Assembly (NCBI RefSeq): GCF_002027555.1
Contig: NZ_MXAP01000022.1
Coordinates: forward strand, 1-14,727
Direction: 5' to 3'
DNA length: 14,727 nucleotides
Source of the DNA: Moraxella equi
Lineage (GTDB): Bacteria; Pseudomonadota; Gammaproteobacteria; Pseudomonadales; Moraxellaceae
Every line of letters starts with the position of its first letter. Positions within the stretch are counted from its first letter, which is position 1. The position numbers and the translations under genes were made by a program. Under the pieces are notes generated by a model. The model was given only the letters and a program-made list of their open reading frames with translations. It did no database searches and was not told the origin of the DNA. Below, piece by piece: positions 1-7,917 of the stretch.

Positions 1-210
1 TTGGGTTCGGTTGGTATAATTCATCATAAAAAATATCCCATTACAAAAATAAAAATTTAAATAAAAAATTTTTATTAAAAATCAATTACTTATTTATAAA
101 AATTTAATTCTACTTTTAAAATAAAATATTATAACATATCAATTAATTCGCCAATCAATGCCAATCATTTTTTATTGGGATTAATTTGGAAATTTGTCAT
201 TAAAATTTTA

Positions 211-240
211 TTAGCAATGGGCATTATTTTCTGTTATATT
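211..240 (+). promoter_or_regulatory. Candidate sigma70 promoter of the alcohol dehydrogenase gene
   Basis: TTAGCA (211-216) and TATATT (235-240) are separated by 18 bases, and a TG one base upstream of the -10 gives an extended -10 (TGTTATATT). It would start transcription about 30 bases before the first ATG at 279. The rest of 1-278 is extremely A+T rich and shows no convincing gene. Confidence 0.5.
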
Positions 241-278
241 AAATAAAATCCCATTCATTTGTTCATCAGGAGTATATC

Positions 279-1278
279 ATGACCACCATGAAAGCAATGA
301 CCTACTATGGCGAAAACGACATTCGTTTTGAAGACCGTCCAAAGCCTACCATCATTGATCCCAACCGATGCCATCATCAAAATGACCAAAACCACCATTT
401 GTGGTACTGACCTTGGCATTTGGAAAGGTAAAAACCCAGAAATTGAAGCCACCGCGCGTGAAAAAACAGGCGAGTGGAACGGTCGTATCCTAGGACACGA
501 AGGCATTGGTATCGTTGAAGAAGTTGGCTCTGCTGTTAAAAACTTCAAAAAAGGCGACAAAGTTATCGTCTCTTGTGTGAGCCGTTGTGGTTCGTGCGAA
601 AACTGCCAAAAACAACTGTACTCTCATTGCCAACAAAATGGCGGTTGGATCATGGGTTATATGATTGACGGCACGCAAGCAGAATATGTGCGTACGCCAT
701 TTGCTGACAACTCGCTATACATTTTGCCTGACAACCTAAACACCGATGTGGCGGTTTTCCTGTCTGACGCACTGCCAACAGGTCACGAAATCGGCGTACA
801 ATACGGCGATGTCAAACCTGGCGATACCGTTGCCATCGTTGGTGCAGGTCCTGTGGGCATGGGCTGTCTTTTGACAGGTCAGCTGTACTCGCCATCTACC
901 ATCATCGTCATTGACATGGACGAAAACCGTCTTGCAATGGCAAAAGAAATGGGTGCGATGGAAGCCGTTGGTTATCCTGCCACTTGGGACATTTGCCAAA
1001 AAATCGTCAAAGAAGGCGGTAATATTGCCAATGTGGGCGTACACGGTCAGCCTGTCAGCTTTGAGCTGAACAAACTGTGGATTAAAAACCTAAAAATCAC
1101 CACAGGGCTTGTCAATGCCAACACCACAGGCATGCTGTTAAAAGCGTGCGAGTGCAGTAAATTGCCAATGGAAAAACTTGCTACGCACCACTTTAAGTTT
1201 AGCGACATCGAAAAAGCCTACGATGTGTTCAAACACGCCAGTGAGACTAAGGCGATGAAAGTGATTATTGAATATTGA
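279..1278 (+). pseudogene. Zinc-dependent alcohol dehydrogenase (MDR family), frameshifted and internally deleted
   Basis: A medium-chain zinc alcohol dehydrogenase that would oxidise alcohols with NAD(P). The natural start is ATG 279 (or 288), with AGGAG at 269-273, but that frame stops at 408-410 after 43 codons. Near 360-366 one base appears to be extra (CCCAACC where CCCACC would restore IDPTDAIIK), and the rest of the protein continues in the next frame to 1278. Downstream, family landmarks are intact: CGTD with the catalytic Cys, GHEG with the zinc His, the four-Cys structural zinc cluster (CGSCENCQKQLYSHC) and GAGPVG of the Rossmann fold. A second lesion sits at about 951-966, where MGA runs directly into MEAVG. 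Relatives have roughly 27 more residues there (recalled, not aligned), so part of the coenzyme domain is missing in frame. An in-frame restart at ATG 307 lacks a good ribosome site. The two lesions together argue for a dead gene rather than a single sequencing error. Confidence 0.85.
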
Positions 1279-1294
1279 TATCGTATTTTCAGTC

Positions 1295-1325
1295 AAAACC
1301 CAAAGCATGGCTTTGGGTTTTTTTT
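1295..1325 (+). terminator. Rho-independent terminator after the alcohol dehydrogenase
   Basis: A perfect 12-bp stem (1295-1306 with 1310-1321) closes a 3-base ATG loop and runs into eight T residues (1318-1325). The stem core is CCCAAAGC/GCTTTGGG. It ends plus-strand transcription 17 bases after the pseudogene stop. On the minus strand only four T follow, so it is a weaker stop for miaB. Confidence 0.92.
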
Positions 1326-1349
1326 GTTGGGCGTAATTGATGATGTGGA

Positions 1350-2852
1350 CTAGCCTAGCACTTTAACCACTTCACCTTCTACCAAATGCATACTAATCGC
1401 CTTATCAATGCGGACATTGACAAATTTACCCAGTAGCTCATCACCGCCACGAAAAATCACCGAACGGGTGTTGTCGGCTGTGCCGTGCAAATAGCCATCT
1501 TTGCGGTTGGCACGTTCTTCGACCAGCACTCGCACGGTCTGTCCGACCATCGCTCGGGTCTTGGCAAAGGTGGAATCCTTGATGACTTCCTGAAAAGTCG
1601 CCAATCGCTCTTTTTTGGTCTCAAAGCTGACATTGTCAGGCAAATCAGAGGCAGGCGTACCGGGGCGTTTTGAGTAGATAAAGCTGTATGAATGGTCAAA
1701 ATCTAGCTCTTTGGCGAGATTTAGCGTGTCGGCAAAGTCTTCATCGGTCTCATTAGGAAAGCCGATGATAAAGTCGCTGGATAAATGCAAATCAGGTCGA
1801 ATGGCTTTTAGTTTGTTGATTTGATTGATATAAATGTCAATGGTGTGATTGCGTTTCATCGCTTGCAAAATGGCGTTGGAGCCAGATTGGACAGGCAAGT
1901 GTAAATGCGAGACGAGTTTGGGGATATGCCGATAAGCGTCAATGATGTCATCGGTGAACTCTAAGGGGTGGCTTGTGGTGTAGCGAATGCGTTCAATGCC
2001 GTCAATGTGGGCGACATAGTGCAACAGCTCGCTAAATCGGCAAATCGTGCCGTCATCTTTCTCGCCCCGATAACCATTGACGTTTTGCCCCAAAAGGTTA
2101 ATCTCACGCACGCCTTGTTCGGCTAGGCTATCAATCTCGGCAAGCACGTCATCAAGCGGACGAGACAGCTCTTCGCCACGAGTATAAGGCACGACACAAA
2201 ACGAGCAGTATTTTGAACAACCTTCCATGATAGAGACGAATGCCTTATAGCCTTCGACCTTTGGCTCGGGCAAAAAGTCAAATTTCTCAATGCTAGGAAA
2301 AGACACATCAACCACGCCAATGCGAGTTTTGCCGTTTTTGCCGGTGTTGGTATGCTCCACGTTCAACGCTTTGGCACGAGCGGTCTTGGCGGTCAGCTCA
2401 TCATACATCTGGGGCAGGCGGTGCAAGGTCTGGGGGCCAAAAACCATGTCCACATAGGGGGCACGTTTTTGGATATTATCGCCTTCTTGGGACGCCACAC
2501 AGCCCCCCACGCCGATGATCAAATGGGGATTTTTATCTTTGAGTTTACGCCAACGACCCAGCTCGGAGAATACCTTTTCTTGGGCTTTTTCACGGATAGA
2601 GCAGGTATTCATAATCAGCACATCAGCTTCATTGATGTCATCGGTAACTATCATGCCATGACTGTCGCCTAACACATCGCCCATTTTTTGACTGTCGTAT
2701 TCGTTCATCTGACAGCCTTGGGTGGCGATAAAGACTTTTTTGGGGGCGGTTGGGTCTTTGGGTAGTTGTTCTAAGTGAGACAAATCCAACTGCGATAGCG
2801 TGGGGGCGTGGGGTTTGGTGTCGGTTTTGGGATTAAAAGTAGCAACGGTCAT
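1350..2852 (-). CDS. miaB: tRNA-2-methylthio-N6-dimethylallyladenosine synthase MiaB
   Basis: A radical-SAM methylthiotransferase that adds a methylthio group to i6A at position 37 of tRNAs reading UNN codons, giving ms2i6A; cytosolic. The N-terminal UPF0004 domain carries the three Cys of the auxiliary iron-sulfur cluster (C47 in [11 protein letters not shown]84 in [11 protein letters not shown]118 in GVGGCVA). The radical-SAM domain has C212, C216 and C219 in [19 protein letters not shown]. The last ~65 residues form the RNA-binding TRAM domain. At 500 residues it is slightly longer than the E. coli enzyme (474), through a polar 37-residue N-terminal lead. I chose ATG 2852 because GGAG lies six bases upstream; a longer frame from TTG 2864 would place that GGAG inside the gene. 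It is transcribed alone, away from pstS. All catalytic Cys residues are present, so it should be functional. Confidence 0.97.
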   Translation of the reverse strand: MTVATFNPKTDTKPHAPTLSQLDLSHLEQLPKDPTAPKKVFIATQGCQMNEYDSQKMGDVLGDSHGMIVTDDINEADVLIMNTCSIREKAQEKVFSELGRWRKLKDKNPHLIIGVGGCVASQEGDNIQKRAPYVDMVFGPQTLHRLPQMYDELTAKTARAKALNVEHTNTGKNGKTRIGVVDVSFPSIEKFDFLPEPKVEGYKAFVSIMEGCSKYCSFCVVPYTRGEELSRPLDDVLAEIDSLAEQGVREINLLGQNVNGYRGEKDDGTICRFSELLHYVAHIDGIERIRYTTSHPLEFTDDIIDAYRHIPKLVSHLHLPVQSGSNAILQAMKRNHTIDIYINQINKLKAIRPDLHLSSDFIIGFPNETDEDFADTLNLAKELDFDHSYSFIYSKRPGTPASDLPDNVSFETKKERLATFQEVIKDSTFAKTRAMVGQTVRVLVEERANRKDGYLHGTADNTRSVIFRGGDELLGKFVNVRIDKAISMHLVEGEVVKVLG

Positions 2853-2893
2853 GGTTTTCTCCAAGGGTTTGCCAAATGGGGGATAAAGGGACT

Positions 2894-2902
2894 ATTATAG
2901 CA
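2894..2902 (-). promoter_or_regulatory. Extended -10 promoter of miaB
   Basis: Read on the minus strand this is TGC followed by TATAAT, a consensus -10 with a TGn extension. No good -35 is visible at 16-18 bases (TTTCCA lies 19 bases away), which is common for extended -10 promoters. Transcription would begin about 35 bases before ATG 2852. Confidence 0.6.
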
Positions 2903-2954
2903 TATGGCAGTGGTATTTTGGAAAAATATGGCTCGCTCATTTGGTGGTTTATTA

Positions 2955-3074
2955 GACTTCCTGCAAAACCCCAGATTAAAGAAAACCGTTCGTGGTAAGC
3001 CTGTCGAACCATAACGGTTTTCCGACCCGCAGGCATAGCTCAGGGTGAACGGAAAACTAGTTTTGCGGGAAGTT
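2955..3074. mobile_element. MITE-like element with imperfect terminal inverted repeats and a REP-like hairpin core
   Basis: The left end GACTTCCTGCAAAAC and the complement of the right end, AACTTCCCGCAAAAC, match at 13 of 15 positions. The flanks are TATTA (2950-2954) and TATTC (3075-3079), which read as a target duplication. Inside is a 10-bp inverted repeat, GAAAACCGTT (2981-2990) with AACGGTTTTC (3013-3022), around a GTTCGTGGTAAGCCTGTCGA core. An AGCTCAGGGTGAACGG segment ends at 3052, and AAAACTAGTTTT (3053-3064) is a palindrome. The core resembles the widely dispersed bacterial 'GTTCG...AGCTTGTCGAA' repeats (recalled, not searched). No transposase is encoded. Its ends are related to the element at 12653-12750. 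With the miaB promoter and the Pho boxes it accounts for the 439-base gap between miaB and pstS. Confidence 0.72.
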
Positions 3075-3145
3075 TATTCTTTTTTAAATTACCAAACTAT
3101 TAAATTGCCAACTTTACCCATCCCATACTCACACCTATTTTACCC

Positions 3146-3207
3146 CTGTCATCAAACTGTCATCAAACATTCACTAAGCTGTCATCAAACATTCACTAAG
3201 CTGTCAT
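3146..3207 (+). promoter_or_regulatory. Tandem Pho box array (PhoB binding sites) upstream of pstS
   Basis: CTGTCAT, the PhoB half-site, occurs perfectly at 3146, 3157, 3179 and 3201. The two intervening 11-base steps, 3168 and 3190, hold the degenerate copy CATTCAC. All six half-sites are exactly 11 bases apart, one helical turn, so bound PhoB monomers would line up on one face. The array would replace a -35. A weak -10 (CAAAAT, 3218-3223) follows 10 bases after the last half-site. The pstS start codon is 84 bases downstream of the array. This predicts strong induction of pstS under phosphate starvation by the PhoB encoded at 8699. Confidence 0.9.
3157..3200 (+). repeat. Two perfect tandem copies of a 22-base Pho box unit
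   Basis: 3157-3178 and 3179-3200 are identical; each holds one perfect half-site (CTGTCAT), CAAA, one degenerate half-site (CATTCAC) and TAAG. The next unit begins at 3201 but diverges after CTGTCAT. The exact identity points to a recent slippage or unequal-crossover expansion of the operator. Confidence 0.93.
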
Positions 3208-3291
3208 ACAAACACGGCAAAATACGCACAGCGATTGTAAATTGCCATCGGCAAGCAGTCGCACCAATTTTCCCATTACATCGGAGTTTGT

Positions 3292-4452
3292 ATGTCAGTT
3301 CAATTATCTTTTACTCACAAACTGCTTGTTCTAAGCGTGGCAGGCGTATTTGCCCTAACAGGGTGCAATCAAAATACCCCTGCCGAAGGCACGCCCATCG
3401 GTGCCGATGGCAAACCTGCCGAAACTGTCCCCGCTACCACCGCCACCGCCCCAAGCACAGGCGAATTTGCCGAGCTAAAAATCACAGGGGCAGGGGCATC
3501 GTTCCCACAGCCCATCTATGCCAAGTGGTCGGCTGATTTTAATTCTGCCACAGGCGGACAAGTCAATTACCAATCCATCGGCTCATCAGGCGGTATCAAG
3601 CAAATCAAAGAAAAAACCGTGGACTTTGGGGCGTCTGACGCACCGCTTACTGTGGACGAGCTAAACGCTGATGGGCTTATCCAGTTCCCCACCGTGATTG
3701 GCGGTGTCGTGCCTGTCATCAATGTCGATGGCGTGAGTGCAGGGCAATTAAAGCTAGATGGCGACACGCTTGCCAAGATTTATCTGGGCAAAATCACCAA
3801 ATGGAACGACCCTGCCATCACCGCCCTAAACGAAGGCGTAACCTTGCCTGATGCCAACATCACCACCGTGTTCCGCTCGGACGGCTCAGGCACAACCTTC
3901 AACTTCACCGACTATCTCACCAAAGTATCGCCCGACTGGGCAAGTGCAGTTGGCGTGGACAAAGCGGTCAAATGGCCAACGTCTGCCACAGGCATGGGAG
4001 GTAAGGGCAATGACGGTGTGGCAAGCTATGTGGGGCGTGTCAAAAACTCTATCGGCTACGTGGAATACGCCTTTGCCAAACAAAACAACATGGCTCACGT
4101 CTCCCTAAAAAACGCCCAAGGCGAATTTGTCCAGCCATCGGCAGACAGCTTTGCGGCGGCAGGGGACATTGACTGGTCGGCAGAAGCAGGCTTTAACAAA
4201 GTGCTGACCAATTCGGACACGGCAGGGGCATGGCCGATTGCGGCGGCGACCTTTATCATCGTCCACAAAAATCCCCAAAACTCCGAACAAGTCAAAGGCG
4301 TGCTTGAATTCTTTAATTGGGCGTATGCCAATGGCGATGACTCCGCCAAAGCCTTGGATTATGTGCCATTTAGTGACACGGCAGTTGGTCTGTTTAAGGC
4401 AAGCTGGGCGGACGTGAAAGGGGTGGACGGTCAGCCGTTGTTTAATAAATAA
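3292..4452 (+). CDS. pstS: Phosphate ABC transporter substrate-binding lipoprotein PstS
   Basis: The phosphate-binding receptor of the high-affinity PstSCAB importer, here a lipoprotein rather than a free periplasmic protein. The signal peptide ends in the lipobox LTGC with the lipidated Cys at residue 25. Residues 26-60 are a flexible Ala/Pro/Thr-rich tether, and the binding-protein fold begins at about 62. Ligand-site motifs are visible: GAGASFP (66-72), GSSGG (97-101), GASDAPL (from 113) and RSDGSGTTF (from R195), corresponding to the Arg/Asp/Ser/Gly/Thr phosphate contacts of E. coli PstS. The length of 386 residues exceeds E. coli (346), mainly through the tether. Start ATG 3292 has GGAG five bases upstream. 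It lies directly under the Pho box array, and a hairpin 12 bases after its stop may let pstS be expressed above the permease genes. Confidence 0.96.
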   Translation: MSVQLSFTHKLLVLSVAGVFALTGCNQNTPAEGTPIGADGKPAETVPATTATAPSTGEFAELKITGAGASFPQPIYAKWSADFNSATGGQVNYQSIGSSGGIKQIKEKTVDFGASDAPLTVDELNADGLIQFPTVIGGVVPVINVDGVSAGQLKLDGDTLAKIYLGKITKWNDPAITALNEGVTLPDANITTVFRSDGSGTTFNFTDYLTKVSPDWASAVGVDKAVKWPTSATGMGGKGNDGVASYVGRVKNSIGYVEYAFAKQNNMAHVSLKNAQGEFVQPSADSFAAAGDIDWSAEAGFNKVLTNSDTAGAWPIAAATFIIVHKNPQNSEQVKGVLEFFNWAYANGDDSAKALDYVPFSDTAVGLFKASWADVKGVDGQPLFNK

Positions 4453-4464
4453 TGTGGATAAAAA

Positions 4465-4490
4465 ATAAGGGCGGATATTCTCGCCCTTAT
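4465..4490 (+). terminator. Stem-loop after pstS, probable attenuator or mRNA 3' stabiliser
   Basis: A perfect 9-bp stem, ATAAGGGCG (4465-4473) with CGCCCTTAT (4482-4490), around an 8-base loop. No T tract follows, so it is not a classic rho-independent terminator. Such hairpins between a binding-protein gene and its permease genes commonly protect the upstream message, which fits the greater need for PstS than for PstCAB. Confidence 0.55.
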
Positions 4491-4579
4491 GCCAAATTAA
4501 ATTGGGTTAATTAAAAATATATAAATCGCAATTTAAAATAATTTGGAACTCATAATGTTTTAAATGATTAAAAACAAGT

Positions 4580-4651
4580 TACACCCAACCAACTTGATAT
4601 TTACCACGCCCCTACGTCCACACATAGTAATTTTAAAGTTTCTTGGGTGTA
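4580..4651. repeat. Spaced inverted repeat in the pstS-pstC gap
   Basis: TACACCCAA (4580-4588) is complementary to TTGGGTGTA (4643-4651), with 54 bases between. The interval contains CACGCCCCTAC (4605-4615), the reverse-strand form of a GTAGGGGYGTG motif that recurs in the pstC-pstA gap. The remainder of the 251-base spacer is A+T rich and has no gene. Confidence 0.4.
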
Positions 4652-4703
4652 TTTTGCATTACCATTTAAATAAATTTTAATTTAAAAATCAAAAAGGTCA
4701 ATC

Positions 4704-5675
4704 ATGACAACACACACTGCCCGTGCCGACAGCCTAAAAGAGCAATTAAACAAACAAAAAAAGCTAGACGCCATCTTTGTGCTTGCCACCAAATTTTTTG
4801 CCCTGCTTGTGCTGTTGTCATTGGGTGGGATTTTGGCATCTTTGGTCATTGGAGCGATTCCGAGTATGCAAGCCTTTGGCTTGGGCTTTTATACCAGTAG
4901 CGAATGGAATCCTGTGTCGGGCGAGTATGGGGCGTTGGCTCCGATTTATGGCACGCTTGTTACGTCATTTATCGCCATTTTGATTGCCGTGCCAGTGAGT
5001 TTTGGCATTGCGGTGTTTTTGACCGAACTGTGTCCAAAAATGCTCAAAAAGCCCCTAGGCATCGCCATCGAGCTGTTGGCAGGCGTGCCGTCTATCATCT
5101 ATGGAATGTGGGGTTTGTTTGTGTTTGCTCCGTGGTTTGGCGATAAGGTTCAGCCGTGGCTCATTGAGCATTTGGGCGGATTGCCTGTGGTCGGCACGCT
5201 GTTTAATGGGGCTCCCATGGGCATTGGGCTGTTTACCGCAAGCCTTGTCCTCGCCATCATGATTATTCCCTTTATCGCTGCCACCATGCGAGATGTGTTC
5301 GCTGTTGTGCCTGACCTACTAAAAGAATCCGCCTATGGCGTGGGGGCGACCACGTGGGAAGTCATGACCAAAATCGTCCTACCTTACACCAAAGCAGGCG
5401 TGGTTGGCGGTGTGATTTTGGGACTGGGGCGTGCTTTGGGCGAGACCATGGCGGTAACGTTTCTTATCGGTAACACCTTTAACATCACGCCCAGTATGTT
5501 CGCATCGGGGGTGTCCATCACGTCCGCCCTTGCCAATGAATTTGCCGAAGCGTCCAGCGAACTTCATTTATCATCGCTACTGCATTTAGGCTTAATCTTA
5601 TTTGTCATCACCTTTATTGTCTTGTCAATTTCCAAAATTATGCTGATGAAAATTGATAAAAAGGCAGGGAAATAA
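4704..5675 (+). CDS. pstC: Phosphate ABC transporter permease PstC
   Basis: One of the two inner-membrane permeases that form the phosphate channel with PstA. Six hydrophobic segments are visible at roughly 25-50, 77-105, 118-140, 170-195, 230-255 and 290-315. The cytoplasmic EAA-type loop that docks onto PstB is the stretch [19 protein letters not shown], followed by [20 protein letters not shown], a PstC hallmark. Its 323 residues match the family (E. coli 319). Start ATG 4704 follows AAAGG at 4693-4697. It sits 251 bases after pstS, farther than usual in pst operons, so it either depends on read-through past the pstS hairpin or has its own promoter, which I could not identify. Confidence 0.95.
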   Translation: MTTHTARADSLKEQLNKQKKLDAIFVLATKFFALLVLLSLGGILASLVIGAIPSMQAFGLGFYTSSEWNPVSGEYGALAPIYGTLVTSFIAILIAVPVSFGIAVFLTELCPKMLKKPLGIAIELLAGVPSIIYGMWGLFVFAPWFGDKVQPWLIEHLGGLPVVGTLFNGAPMGIGLFTASLVLAIMIIPFIAATMRDVFAVVPDLLKESAYGVGATTWEVMTKIVLPYTKAGVVGGVILGLGRALGETMAVTFLIGNTFNITPSMFASGVSITSALANEFAEASSELHLSSLLHLGLILFVITFIVLSISKIMLMKIDKKAGK

Positions 5676-5732
5676 GGTGATAAGATTAAAGGTAAGTTTT
5701 TAATTTTAAATAAATGTATTTTAAATAAAGTT

Positions 5733-5836
5733 GTAGGGGTGTGTTGCACACGCCCATCGCTAAGACTAATATGGTTGGGCGTGCAGAGCCAGCCTCTGCG
5801 GTGGTATATTTTGAAGTTAAACAAGTATACACCACC
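5733..5836. repeat. Cluster of hairpins, probable dispersed palindromic repeat, in the pstC-pstA gap
   Basis: Three inverted repeats follow one another: GGGTGTGT (5737-5744) with ACACGCCC (5748-5755) around TGC, including one G-T pair; GCAGAG (5783-5788) with CTCTGC (5794-5799); and GGTGGTATA (5800-5808) with an imperfect partner TATACACCACC (5826-5836). GTAGGGGTGTG (5733-5743) resembles 4605-4615 on the other strand. GGGCGTGCAGA (5777-5787) recurs exactly at 10714-10724. No coding potential is seen in this 188-base spacer. Confidence 0.5.
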
Positions 5837-5863
5837 AACCCCAAAGGTTAAAAGAAGGTTATC

Positions 5864-6781
5864 ATGACCACACTCACGCACAAAAAGCCAACTGCCCCAA
5901 CGCCCAAATTCCATGAGCGGATGAATGGCACGTTGTACCAAAAACGCAAATTCAAAAACGCCCTTGGCATCGGCTTTACCATGTCAGCGATGGTGTTTGG
6001 GCTGTTTTGGCTTGTTTGGATTTTGATTACGCTGTTTTCTCGTGGGGCGACAGGCTTTATGGAATTGCCCATTTTTACCGCCAACACCCCGCCCCCTGCC
6101 ACCGTGGGCGGTCTCAAAAACGCCATTGTTGGATCGGCAATGCTTGCCTTTTCGGGGCTGTTTATCGGCACGCCTGTGGGACTCATGGCAGGGATTTATT
6201 TGGCGGAGTTTGCCGATAATGATGGCAAATTTGGGCGGACGCTTGGCGGTGTTACCCGTTTTTTAAATGATATTTTGCTGTCTGCTCCAAGTATCGTCAT
6301 CGGTCTGTTTGTCTATGCTCTGATGGTGTCGGGCGGTCGGGGTTTTTCGGGCTGGGCAGGGGCGACCGCTTTGGCTCTGATCGTCATTCCTGTGGTCGTG
6401 CGTACCACCGAGAATATGCTCGCCCTTGTGCCAAATGCCCTACGAGAATCCGCCTACGCCCTAGGCACGCCCAAATATAAGCTCGTTGGACACGTTACCC
6501 TAAAATCCGCCAAAGCAGGCGTGATTACAGGCGTACTGCTTGCCTTTGCTCGCATCACAGGCGAGACCGCTCCGCTCTTATTTACCGCTTTGAATAACTT
6601 GTATTTTAGCATGGACATGAGTCAGACGATTGCCAATTTGCCAAATACGATTTATCAATTTTCTATGAATCCTGATATTACTTGGAATAAATTGGCGTGG
6701 TCGGCGGCACTCTTGATTACCCTTGCTGTCTTATCATTAAATGTCTTGGCAAGATTTATTGGCGGCAAGGAATATAAATAA
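5864..6781 (+). CDS. pstA: Phosphate ABC transporter permease PstA
   Basis: The second inner-membrane permease of the phosphate importer. Six hydrophobic segments lie at about 30-55, 78-108, 130-150, 158-178, 212-240 and 270-292. The PstB-docking loop reads ESAYALGTPKYKLVGHVTL and is followed by SAKAGVITGVLLAFARITGE, matching PstA. At 305 residues it is close to the E. coli length (296). Start ATG 5864 follows AGAAGG with suitable spacing. The polar N-terminal ~28 residues face the cytoplasm. It is separated from pstC by a 188-base spacer with stem-loops and from pstB by 137 bases, but all run in the same direction. Confidence 0.95.
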   Translation: MTTLTHKKPTAPTPKFHERMNGTLYQKRKFKNALGIGFTMSAMVFGLFWLVWILITLFSRGATGFMELPIFTANTPPPATVGGLKNAIVGSAMLAFSGLFIGTPVGLMAGIYLAEFADNDGKFGRTLGGVTRFLNDILLSAPSIVIGLFVYALMVSGGRGFSGWAGATALALIVIPVVVRTTENMLALVPNALRESAYALGTPKYKLVGHVTLKSAKAGVITGVLLAFARITGETAPLLFTALNNLYFSMDMSQTIANLPNTIYQFSMNPDITWNKLAWSAALLITLAVLSLNVLARFIGGKEYK

Positions 6782-6831
6782 GCGATTAAATAGGCATTGC
6801 AAAATTAAATGTATTTTGTCATTAAATAAAT

Positions 6832-6854
6832 AAGGGAAAATATAATTTTCCCTT
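6832..6854 (+). terminator. Perfect hairpin in the pstA-pstB gap, possible attenuator
   Basis: AAGGGAAAAT (6832-6841) pairs with ATTTTCCCTT (6845-6854) around a 3-base loop. No run of T follows (TGTGAAATAT), so complete termination is unlikely. A processing or RNA-stability role within the pst transcript is more plausible. Confidence 0.45.
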
Positions 6855-6918
6855 GTGAAATATAGCAAATGTTAGGTTGTTTTTAAAATTTTTTTAATTA
6901 CCCATTAGGAAAAATCCC

Positions 6919-7794
6919 ATGTCAGCGTTATTAGAAAAACCCACCCAAACCCATACTTCATTTACCAATCATCAGGCAAATTTTATGACCCTAAACGCCC
7001 CCATTATGGATAACCACACCCGCCAAACCGATAAAGCCATCGTGCCAAAAATGTCGGTGCGTGAATTGGACTTTTATTATGGCGATTTTAAAGCCCTAAA
7101 AGGCATCAATTTAGACATTGCCGACAAAAAAGTAACCGCCTTTATCGGACCTTCAGGCTGTGGCAAATCCACCTTGCTTCGCACGTTTAATAGAATGTAT
7201 GATTTGTATCAAGGCATGAGAGCGGACGGGCAGATTATCCTAGATGGCGAGAATATTTTGGATAAATCGGTGGACGTGAACTTACTCCGTGCTAGAGTGG
7301 GTATGGTGTTCCAAAAGCCCACGCCATTTCCGATGTCCATTTATGACAATGTCGCCTTTGGGGTAAAACTGTATGAAAAACTCTCAAAATCCGAGATGGA
7401 CGACAGGGTGGAGTGGGCATTAAAAAAGTCTGCCCTATGGAATGAAGTCAAGGATAAGCTAAAAGCGTCAGGGCTGTCCTTATCAGGCGGGCAACAGCAA
7501 CGCCTATGTATCGCCCGTGCCGTGGCAACCCGTCCCGAAGTTTTGCTACTTGATGAGCCAACGTCTGCCCTTGACCCGATTAGCACAGGGGCGATTGAAG
7601 ATTTGATTGATGATTTAAAAGAAGATTATACCATTGCCATTGTTACGCACAATATGCAACAAGCGGCACGGTGTTCTGATTATACCGTTTATATGTATTT
7701 GGGCGATATGATTGAAATGGGCGAGACCAAAGAGATATTTACCAATCCCAAACAAAAAGCGACCGAAGATTATATTACAGGGCGGTATGGTTGA
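6919..7794 (+). CDS. pstB: Phosphate ABC transporter ATPase PstB
   Basis: The cytoplasmic ATPase that drives PstCA. Visible motifs in order: Walker [10 protein letters not shown] (77-85), Q-loop [20 protein letters not shown] signature LSGGQ (188-192), Walker B LLLDEP with D212 and E213, D-loop SALD and the H-loop His at 244. The [11 protein letters not shown] segment is typical of PstB. The protein has 291 residues against 257 in E. coli; the excess is a polar N-terminal extension of about 45 residues before [14 protein letters not shown] 6919 has TAGGA at 6906-6910; the internal ATGs at 6985 and 7006 are possible shorter starts. Besides import, PstB is the component through which PhoU is thought to sense transporter activity. 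Confidence 0.97.
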   Translation: MSALLEKPTQTHTSFTNHQANFMTLNAPIMDNHTRQTDKAIVPKMSVRELDFYYGDFKALKGINLDIADKKVTAFIGPSGCGKSTLLRTFNRMYDLYQGMRADGQIILDGENILDKSVDVNLLRARVGMVFQKPTPFPMSIYDNVAFGVKLYEKLSKSEMDDRVEWALKKSALWNEVKDKLKASGLSLSGGQQQRLCIARAVATRPEVLLLDEPTSALDPISTGAIEDLIDDLKEDYTIAIVTHNMQQAARCSDYTVYMYLGDMIEMGETKEIFTNPKQKATEDYITGRYG

Positions 7795-7917
7795 TTTGTT
7801 TTTATTTAAATGTTGATTATAAAAATTTAACTTTAAAAAATGATTTTTTTAAATGATTTTTTTAAAAAATATAATTAACAATGCCGATAATTTTTTAATT
7901 AAAATTTGGAAAAAATA

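Noticed and set aside
1..60. Plus-strand frame from the window edge to TAA 58-60, possibly the end of an upstream gene
   Set aside because: Only 19 codons, Lys/Ile rich like the surrounding A+T-rich spacer, and not recognisable.
307..1278. Intact 323-residue alcohol dehydrogenase starting at ATG 307
   Set aside because: Its first 12 or so residues are the natural N terminus read out of frame; the conserved MKAMTYYGENDIRF start lies in the frame from 279.
2833..3036. 67-codon minus-strand frame covering the miaB promoter and part of the MITE
   Set aside because: It overlaps a repeat element and the miaB start in a different frame, with no ribosome site.
3045..3536. 163-codon plus-strand frame overlapping the Pho boxes and pstS
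   Set aside because: It runs through the MITE end, the operator repeats and the start of pstS in another frame; its composition is not protein-like.
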